Shown: piece by piece, positions 58,606 to 64,000 of the stretch
Position numbering within the stretch: the stretch's first letter is position 1
Layout of the letters: every line of letters starts with the position of its first letter
NCBI RefSeq assembly: GCF_030270585.1
Contig: NZ_BSYI01000008.1
Location: 62,001 to 126,000 of the forward strand
DNA length: 64,000 nt
Origin: Paralimibaculum aggregatum
Lineage (GTDB): Bacteria > Pseudomonadota > Alphaproteobacteria > Rhodobacterales > Rhodobacteraceae
Direction of reading: 5' to 3'
Made by a program: the position numbers and the translations under genes
Notes under the pieces: model-generated
Told to the model about the DNA's origin: nothing
The model's input: the letters and a program-made list of their open reading frames with translations, nothing else
Database searches by the model: none

Positions 58606-60215
58606 GCGCGCCCGCCACCGGCCCCTCCGCCGCAGATGTCATCGCCGGCCGGCTCTTCGATGCCGGGGTGCGCCAGGCCTTCGGCATTCCCGGCGGCGAG
58701 GTGCTGACGCTGGTCGATGCGCTGGAGCGGGCCGGCATCCGCTTCCGCCTCGCCAAGCACGAGAACGCCGCCGGCTTCATGGCCGAGGGCGCCTGGCACG
58801 CCACCGGCGCCCCGGCCGTGCTGGTGGCCACCGTCGGGCCGGGGCTGGCCAATGCCTTCAACGTCGCCGCCAATGCCGAGCAGGACCGGGTGCCGCTGAT
58901 CCTGCTCTCGGGCATGATCGACCCGGCCGAGGCGCTCACCTTCACGCACCAGGTGTTCGACCATGCCGCGGTGTTCCGCACCGTCTGCAAGGCCAGCTTC
59001 CGCGCCGAGCAGGGCGCGGTGGACGCGATGATGGACAAGGCGATCGGCCTCGCCATGGCGCCGCGCAAGGGGCCGGTGCATATCGACCTGCCGGTGGCGC
59101 TGGCCGGCGCCGCACAGCCCGCCCCGCGCGACCGGCGCCGCCCGCCCGCGCTGCCCGCGGCGCCGGCCGGGCCGGCGCTGGAGACCGCGCGGGCGCGCTT
59201 TGCCGCGAGCCGCCGCCCGGTGATCATGGCCGGGCTCGACATCCTCGAGGAGCCGGACGGCCCGGCCCGGCTGCGCGCCGTGGCGGAGCGCCACGCGATC
59301 CCCGTCGTCACCACCTACAAGGCCAAGGGCATCCTGCCGGAGGACCATCCGCTGGCCCTCGGCGGCCACGGGCTCAGCCCGAAATCCGATGCGGCGGTGC
59401 TGCCGGTCTTCGCCGAGGCGGACCTGGTGATCGCCGCCGGCTACGACCCGATCGAGATGCGCATCGGCTGGCGCGACCCCTGGGACCCGGCGAAGGCGAT
59501 CGAGTTCGCCCATGCGCCGAACACCCACGACATGCATCACGCCGCGCTCTCCTGGGTCTGCGGCGTCGCCGAGGGGCTGGAGGCGCTGACCGCGGATGCC
59601 GCGCCGAAACCGGGCTGGGACCATGCCCGGCACCGCGAGGCGCTGGCGGCGGCCTTCGCGCCCGGCGATGCCTGGGGGGCGGACCGGGCCATCGCCGAGC
59701 TGCTGGCGGCGCTGCCGCCGGAGGCCGTCACCACCGCCGATTCGGGCGCGCACCGGATCCTGCTCAGCCAGCAGCCCTATGCGCGGCGGCCGCGGGCGCT
59801 GCTGCAGTCCACCGGGCTCTGCACCATGGGCTGCGCGCTGCCGCTGGCGCTCGGGCACCGGCTCGCCGACCCGGCGCGCCCGGCGGTGGCCTTCATGGGC
59901 GATGCCGGGCTCGAGATGGTGCTGGGCGAGCTGGCGACCCTGCGCGACAGCGGCGCGCCGGTGGTGGTGGTGGTGCTGGCCGACCGCAGCCTCGCGCTGA
60001 TCGAGCTGAAGCAGCGGCGCATGGGGCTGCAGAACGCCGGGGTGGATTTCGCGGCGACCGACTTCGCGGGCCTCGCCGAGCTCTTCGGCGGGCGGGGCGT
60101 GCGGGTCTCGGCGCCCGGCGAGGCCGGGCCGGCGATGGCGGCGGCGCTGGAGGCCGAACGCTTCACGCTGATCGAGGTGGCGCTGCCGCGGCGCGCCTAT
60201 GACGGGCTGTTCTGA
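58602..60215 (+). CDS. Thiamine-pyrophosphate-dependent enzyme (acetolactate-synthase-like)
   Basis: 537 residues with the three domains of the family. The activating Glu is in KHENAAGFMAEG. The TPP motif has GDAGLEMVLGELATL where GDG is standard, then VLADRSLALIELKQ. The order pyrimidine-binding, central, PP-binding is normal. It could act on a 2-keto acid or a sugar-derived substrate. Co-translation with apt suggests a link with purine or methylthio salvage, but this is not shown. Confidence 0.83.
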   Translation: MSAPATGPSAADVIAGRLFDAGVRQAFGIPGGEVLTLVDALERAGIRFRLAKHENAAGFMAEGAWHATGAPAVLVATVGPGLANAFNVAANAEQDRVPLILLSGMIDPAEALTFTHQVFDHAAVFRTVCKASFRAEQGAVDAMMDKAIGLAMAPRKGPVHIDLPVALAGAAQPAPRDRRRPPALPAAPAGPALETARARFAASRRPVIMAGLDILEEPDGPARLRAVAERHAIPVVTTYKAKGILPEDHPLALGGHGLSPKSDAAVLPVFAEADLVIAAGYDPIEMRIGWRDPWDPAKAIEFAHAPNTHDMHHAALSWVCGVAEGLEALTADAAPKPGWDHARHREALAAAFAPGDAWGADRAIAELLAALPPEAVTTADSGAHRILLSQQPYARRPRALLQSTGLCTMGCALPLALGHRLADPARPAVAFMGDAGLEMVLGELATLRDSGAPVVVVVLADRSLALIELKQRRMGLQNAGVDFAATDFAGLAELFGGRGVRVSAPGEAGPAMAAALEAERFTLIEVALPRRAYDGLF

Positions 60216-60314
60216 GCGGCGGCAGGCCGGGGCCGCCGCCGCCCCCACCCCTGAGATGTCGCGGCGGCTGCGGCGGCATCGCGGCCCACCCATGGTCGGC
60301 GGCGGGGGCCCGGC

Positions 60315-61568
60315 TCAGAGGATCAGCGTCGCGCGGAAATCGTTGACATTGGTCAGCGTCGGCCCGGTGATCACCTGGTCGCCCAGCGCCTCGAAGAAGC
60401 TGTGCGCGTCGTTCTCGCCGAGCATGGCGAAGGCGTCGAGCCCGGCGGCGCGGGCCCGTGCCAGGGTGTCCGGCCCGATCACCGCGCCGGCGACCTCCTC
60501 GGCGCCGTCGACCCCGTCGGTGTCGCCGGCCAGCGCATGCACCGCCGCGCCCTCCAGCGCCAGCGCATGCGCCAGCAGGTATTCGACGTTGCGCCCGCCC
60601 CGGCCATGGCCGCGCAGGGTCACCGTGGTCTCGCCGCCGGAGAGCAGCACGCAGGGCGCCCTTGCCGGCTGGCCGCGCCGCAGCACCTGCTGCGCGATGC
60701 CCGCCAGCACCCGGCCGACCTCGCGCGCCTCGCCCTCGAGGCTGTCGCCGAGGATCAGCGGCGTCACCCCGGCCGCGCGCGCCGCCTCCGCCGCCGCCTC
60801 GAGCGAGCGCTGCGGCGCCGCGATGATGCGGTTCTCGGCCCGCGCGAGGCGCGGATCCTCCGGCGCCGGGCAGCCTGCCCCGGCCGCCAGGTGCCGTGCC
60901 ACCGAGGCCGGCGGCTCGACGCCGTAGCGCGCCAGGATCGCCGCGGCATCCGCCGGCGTCGAGCGCTCGCCCACCGTGGGGCCGGAGGCGATCACCTCGG
61001 GCGCGTCGCCGGGCACGTCGGAGATCAGCAGCGCCAGCACCCGCGCCGGATGCGCCGCCGCCGCCAGCCGCCCGCCCTTCACCCGCGAGAGATGCTTGCG
61101 CACGCAGTTCATCTCGCCGATCGCCGCGCCGCAGGCCAGCAGCATCCGGTTCACCGCCTGCTTCTCGGCGAAGCTGATGCCCTCGGCCGGCAGGGTCAGC
61201 AGCGCCGAGCCGCCGCCCGAGACCAGCGCGATGACGAGATCGTCCGCGGTGAGGCCCGAGACCGCGCCGAGCACGCGCTCGGTGGCGGCCAGCCCGGCAT
61301 CGTCGGGCACCGGATGCGCGGCCTCGAGGATCTCGATCCGCCGGCAGGGGCGGGCATGGCCGTAGCGGGTGACCACCACGCCCTCGAGCGGGCCCGGCCA
61401 GGACGCCTCCAGCGCCTCGGCCATGCGGGCCGAGGCCTTGCCGGCGCCGACCACCACGGTGCGGCCCTTCGGCGGCTCCGGCAGGTGCCCGGCGACCACC
61501 TTCATCGGGTCGGCCGCGGCGACGGCGGCGTCGAAGAGCGAGATCAGGAATGCGCGCGGATCGGTCAT
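60315..61568 (-). CDS. Glycerate 2-kinase (MOFRL family)
   Basis: 417 residues. The N-terminal domain has VVVGAGKASARMAEALE; the second has ALVSGGGSALLTLP, and the MOFRL domain has LLSGGETTVTLRGHGRGGRN and DTDGVDG. It makes 2-phosphoglycerate from glycerate with ATP. The ATG overlaps the transporter stop by 4 bp. Confidence 0.94.
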   Translation of the reverse strand: MTDPRAFLISLFDAAVAAADPMKVVAGHLPEPPKGRTVVVGAGKASARMAEALEASWPGPLEGVVVTRYGHARPCRRIEILEAAHPVPDDAGLAATERVLGAVSGLTADDLVIALVSGGGSALLTLPAEGISFAEKQAVNRMLLACGAAIGEMNCVRKHLSRVKGGRLAAAAHPARVLALLISDVPGDAPEVIASGPTVGERSTPADAAAILARYGVEPPASVARHLAAGAGCPAPEDPRLARAENRIIAAPQRSLEAAAEAARAAGVTPLILGDSLEGEAREVGRVLAGIAQQVLRRGQPARAPCVLLSGGETTVTLRGHGRGGRNVEYLLAHALALEGAAVHALAGDTDGVDGAEEVAGAVIGPDTLARARAAGLDAFAMLGENDAHSFFEALGDQVITGPTLTNVNDFRATLIL

Positions 61569-62596
61569 GGGCCCTTTTTGTCGTCTGCGTGGTCCGGTGT
61601 CCATGGCGTCTCGCCGCGAAACTGCACGCGCGGGCGCACCGGCCGGCCCTCGCGCCAGGCGACGAACATGCCGGCGCCGACGATCAGCGCCATGCCGGCG
61701 AGGCTGAGCGGGTCCGGCACCGCGCCCCAGATCGCCAGGTCCAGCGCCCCCATCATCGGCAGATAGGCGTATTCGAAGGGCGCGATGCGGCTCGCCTCCG
61801 CCGCCTTGTAGGCCGCCAGCGAGGCCAGCATGCCGACGAGATGGGTCACCGCCGTGGCCAGCAGCAGCACCAGCGCCAGCCCGCCGAGCGGCAGCCAGCC
61901 CTCGAGCAGGAACGGCCAGGCGGCGCGGCTCTCCGGCGCCAGCCCGAGCAGCGGCACCGCGAGGATGCCGAGCCCGCCGAGCCCGGTATAGAGCAGGTTG
62001 TGCGTGAAGGTCAGCGCGAAGCTCGGCTGGTCGCGGCAGCGCCAGCGCGTCATCACCACCGCCAGCGCATAGCAGGTCGCCGCCCCCACCGGCAGCAGCG
62101 CCGCCGCGCGAAACCCCTCCATGCCGGGGCGCACGATCATCAGGACGCCGAGGAACCCCGCGATCACCGCCGCCACCCGGCGCGGCCCGATCGGCTCGCC
62201 GAGCAGCAGCGCCGCGAGGAGCGTGATCAGCAGCGGGCCGACATAGAACGCCGCCCCCGCCTCGGCCAGCGGCAGGAAGGGCAGCGAGCTGTAGAACATC
62301 AGATAGGCGCCGGTCATCACCAGGGCGCGCAGCAGCGGCCAGCGCCAGCGCGTCGGGATCAGCTCGTGCCGGCGGCCGAGGAGGTGCACCACCACGACCA
62401 GCAGGCCGAGCACCGCGGCCGAGCGGATCAGCTGCATCTGCCAGATCGAGATCGAGCCGGCGACCAGCTTCACCGTCACGTCCTGCAACGCGAAGCCGGT
62501 CATGGCGATCAGGATCAGCGGCGTCGCGCCGAGGCGCAACGCGATCTGGCCGCCGGCACGGGCGGCGGCGGCGGGCGGCTGTCGGGGCGCATCCAT
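61565..62596 (-). CDS. EamA/DMT-family transporter
   Basis: 343 residues, ten membrane segments in two EamA repeats. The first repeat begins near residue 27 (LIAMTGFALQDV); LLGEPIGPRRVAAVIAGFLGV is the conserved end of repeat one. It is cotranscribed with the glycerate kinase gene, so the cargo may be a small organic acid or related compound. Confidence 0.88.
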   Translation of the reverse strand: MDAPRQPPAAAARAGGQIALRLGATPLILIAMTGFALQDVTVKLVAGSISIWQMQLIRSAAVLGLLVVVVHLLGRRHELIPTRWRWPLLRALVMTGAYLMFYSSLPFLPLAEAGAAFYVGPLLITLLAALLLGEPIGPRRVAAVIAGFLGVLMIVRPGMEGFRAAALLPVGAATCYALAVVMTRWRCRDQPSFALTFTHNLLYTGLGGLGILAVPLLGLAPESRAAWPFLLEGWLPLGGLALVLLLATAVTHLVGMLASLAAYKAAEASRIAPFEYAYLPMMGALDLAIWGAVPDPLSLAGMALIVGAGMFVAWREGRPVRPRVQFRGETPWTPDHADDKKGP

Positions 62597-62682
62597 GGTG
62601 CGATCCTGACCGGGCCGCGCCGTCCGGTCTCACAGGAAAACGGCAGCCGGTGTCGCTTCCATGCGCCGCGCCGGCGCCGGCC

Positions 62683-63018
62683 TCAGCGCACCTTCAGATC
62701 CGAGGCGCGGCAGGCCACGGTGGCGCCGTCGACCGTGAGGCTCGCCTCGCTGCCCTGGCCGCGCAGCTCGACCCGATCGGTGGCATAGCGGAAGCCGCTC
62801 GCCACCTTGCGCTCGGGCAGCAGCAGCGCCGCCGGGCCGAGCCCGATCACCGTGGCGATGCGGCTGACCGGGTTGAAGGCCACCGTGATCCCCACATTCT
62901 GCTCGCAGGCATAGACGGTCTCGCGGGTCGTGTCCGGGTCGTCGCCCGAGCAGCCCGCGAGCCCCATCACCGCCGTCATCAGCCCCGCGCCAGCCCGCAC
63001 GCACGCACCGCCCCGCAT
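62683..63018 (-). CDS. MliC-like lysozyme-inhibitor lipoprotein
   Basis: 111 residues. The lipobox LAGC places the acylated Cys at about residue 23. The domain has YACEQNV, then VASGFRYATDRVELRGQGSEA, close to the SGxxY and K/R-G-x-x-A patterns of MliC/PliC. It may protect from host or predator lysozyme in the periplasm. The similarity is weak in part. Confidence 0.75.
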   Translation of the reverse strand: MRGGACVRAGAGLMTAVMGLAGCSGDDPDTTRETVYACEQNVGITVAFNPVSRIATVIGLGPAALLLPERKVASGFRYATDRVELRGQGSEASLTVDGATVACRASDLKVR

Positions 63019-63031
63019 CCGATCCCCTCCC

Positions 63032-64000
63032 TCAGATGTCCAGATTCTCGACCGAGCGGGCATTGTCCTGGATGAACTGCCGCCTCGGCTCCACCACGTC
63101 CCCCATCAGCCGGGTGAAGATCTCGTCCGCCTCGGTCGATTCGTCGATGCGCACCTGCAGCAGCGTGCGCGCCTCGGGATCGAGCGTGGTCTCCCAGAGC
63201 TGGTCGGCGTTCATCTCGCCGAGGCCCTTGTAGCGCTGCAGGCTCACGCCCTTCTCGCCCTCGGCCATCACCGCGTCGAGCAGCTCCGAGGGGGTGCGGA
63301 TCGGGATCGAGCGCTCCTTGCGGATCAGCTCCGCCGGGCGGTCGTAGATCTCGCGCAGGTCATGCCCGAGCTGGCCGAGATTGCGCGCCTCGGCCGAGGC
63401 CAGCGCGCCGGCGTCGATGGTGCGCACCTCGGTGACGCCGCGCACCGTGCGCTCGAAGCGGAAGCCGCCATCCTCGGTGAGCGAGCCCTGCCAGCCGCGC
63501 TCGGTCTCCGGCGCGAGCTGGTCGAGCCGGCGGGCGATCGCCCCGGCGGTCTCCTGCGCGGCGCCGGGCTGGTCGAGCAGGTCGGGATTGAGCGCGCCCT
63601 CCACCGCCGCCTGCTCGAGCAGGAAGCGCGGGATCGTGGTCGGGAACAGCGAGAGGATCTGGCGCAGCCGGCGCGCCTGGCTGACCAGCCGCAGCAGGTC
63701 CTGCGCGGCGATCTCGGTGCCCTCGGCGAGGCGCAGCGTCGCCCCGTCGATGCCCTCGGAGATCAGGTAGTCCTCCTTGTCGCGCTCGTCCTTGCAGTAG
63801 CGCACCGACTTGCCGCGGGTCACCTTGTAGAGCGGCGGCTGGGCGATGTAGAGGTGGCCGCCCTCGATCAGCTCCGGCATCTGCCGGTAGAAGAAGGTCA
63901 GCAGCAGCGTGCGGATATGCGCGCCATCGACGTCGGCATCGGTCATCAGCACGATCTTGTGGTAGCGCAGCTTGCTGATGTCGAACTCGTCGCGGCCGAT
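63032..64000 (-). CDS. gyrB: DNA gyrase subunit B, 3' part (truncated by window edge)
   Basis: About 322 C-terminal codons are in the window and the frame continues past its right end. TDADVDGAHIRTLLLTFFYR, QRYKGLGEMNADQLWETT and GDVVEPRRQFI are the GyrB toprim-side and C-terminal motifs. An insertion of about 100 residues lies between them, typical of proteobacterial GyrB. The N-terminal ATPase domain is outside. Confidence 0.97.
   Translation of the reverse strand: MGRDEFDISKLRYHKIVLMTDADVDGAHIRTLLLTFFYRQMPELIEGGHLYIAQPPLYKVTRGKSVRYCKDERDKEDYLISEGIDGATLRLAEGTEIAAQDLLRLVSQARRLRQILSLFPTTIPRFLLEQAAVEGALNPDLLDQPGAAQETAGAIARRLDQLAPETERGWQGSLTEDGGFRFERTVRGVTEVRTIDAGALASAEARNLGQLGHDLREIYDRPAELIRKERSIPIRTPSELLDAVMAEGEKGVSLQRYKGLGEMNADQLWETTLDPEARTLLQVRIDESTEADEIFTRLMGDVVEPRRQFIQDNARSVENLDI

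Overview
The window looks like chromosome of a very GC-rich alphaproteobacterium, most likely a member of the Rhodobacterales (Paracoccaceae-like). Supporting signs are the extreme GC at third codon positions, the housekeeping order aroA-cmk-rpsA-ihfB-lapA-trpF, the block phoH-ybeY-corC-lnt-metK, a MucR regulator, a PcaQ-regulated protocatechuate cluster, and methylthioadenosine salvage genes (mtnP, apt) near each other. There are no rRNA or tRNA genes, insertion sequences, CRISPR arrays or prophage blocks. The long overlapping ORFs on the opposite strand are GC-driven shadows.

Layout. 1-7.9 kb: a polyol/sugar catabolic operon on the + strand (3' end of a FAD-linked oxidase, FGGY kinase, four-gene carbohydrate ABC transporter, glycerol-dehydrogenase-like enzyme, SDR). 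8.1-9.0 kb: an exported dihaem cytochrome c. 9.0-12.2 kb: a minus-strand zinc-linked operon (ZrgA/DUF2796 His-rich protein, ABC ATPase, FtsX-type permease, DUF3299 protein) behind a convincing Zur box. 12.4-14.1 kb: N-carbamoylputrescine amidase and ferredoxin-NADP reductase. 14.3-21.3 kb: a 4-hydroxybenzoate/protocatechuate block (pobA, a TRAP transporter, pcaG, pcaH, pcaC, divergent pcaQ). It makes and opens protocatechuate but lacks pcaB and pcaD here. 21.4-24.5 kb: an unusual four-gene cassette of acyl carrier protein, SDR reductase, acyl-adenylating ligase and GNAT-like transferase. 24.6-26.2 kb: an orphan non-pyrrolysine MttB-family methyltransferase.

26.2-39.7 kb is a core block: trpB, then trpF-lapA-ihfB, sppA, rpsA, cmk and aroA. 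Between trpB and trpF lie about 4.4 kb of other genes: a DUF883/YqjE membrane pair, a GNAT enzyme, a DNA-binding-domain/alpha-beta-hydrolase fusion and a GT-C-like membrane protein. 40-52.2 kb carries an MFS permease, trmB, a quinone-reductase-like flavoprotein, metK with a leader that can hide its ribosome binding site, lnt, corC, ybeY, phoH, an isochorismatase-like hydrolase, an unassigned EELQSDW-motif protein, miaB and mucR. 52.4-64 kb carries a GNAT enzyme, a flavin-reductase-like protein, mtnP, an exported metallo-beta-lactamase-fold protein, a threonine-dehydratase-like enzyme, a phage-type M15 endolysin, apt, a TPP-dependent enzyme, glycerate 2-kinase, an EamA transporter, an MliC-like lipoprotein and the 3' part of gyrB.

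The most promising unexplained item is the ACP-SDR-ligase-GNAT cassette at 21,391-24,511, read here as a dedicated acyl-group activation and transfer module. Next are the Zur-controlled zrg operon, the polyol operon with unknown substrate, and the metK leader.
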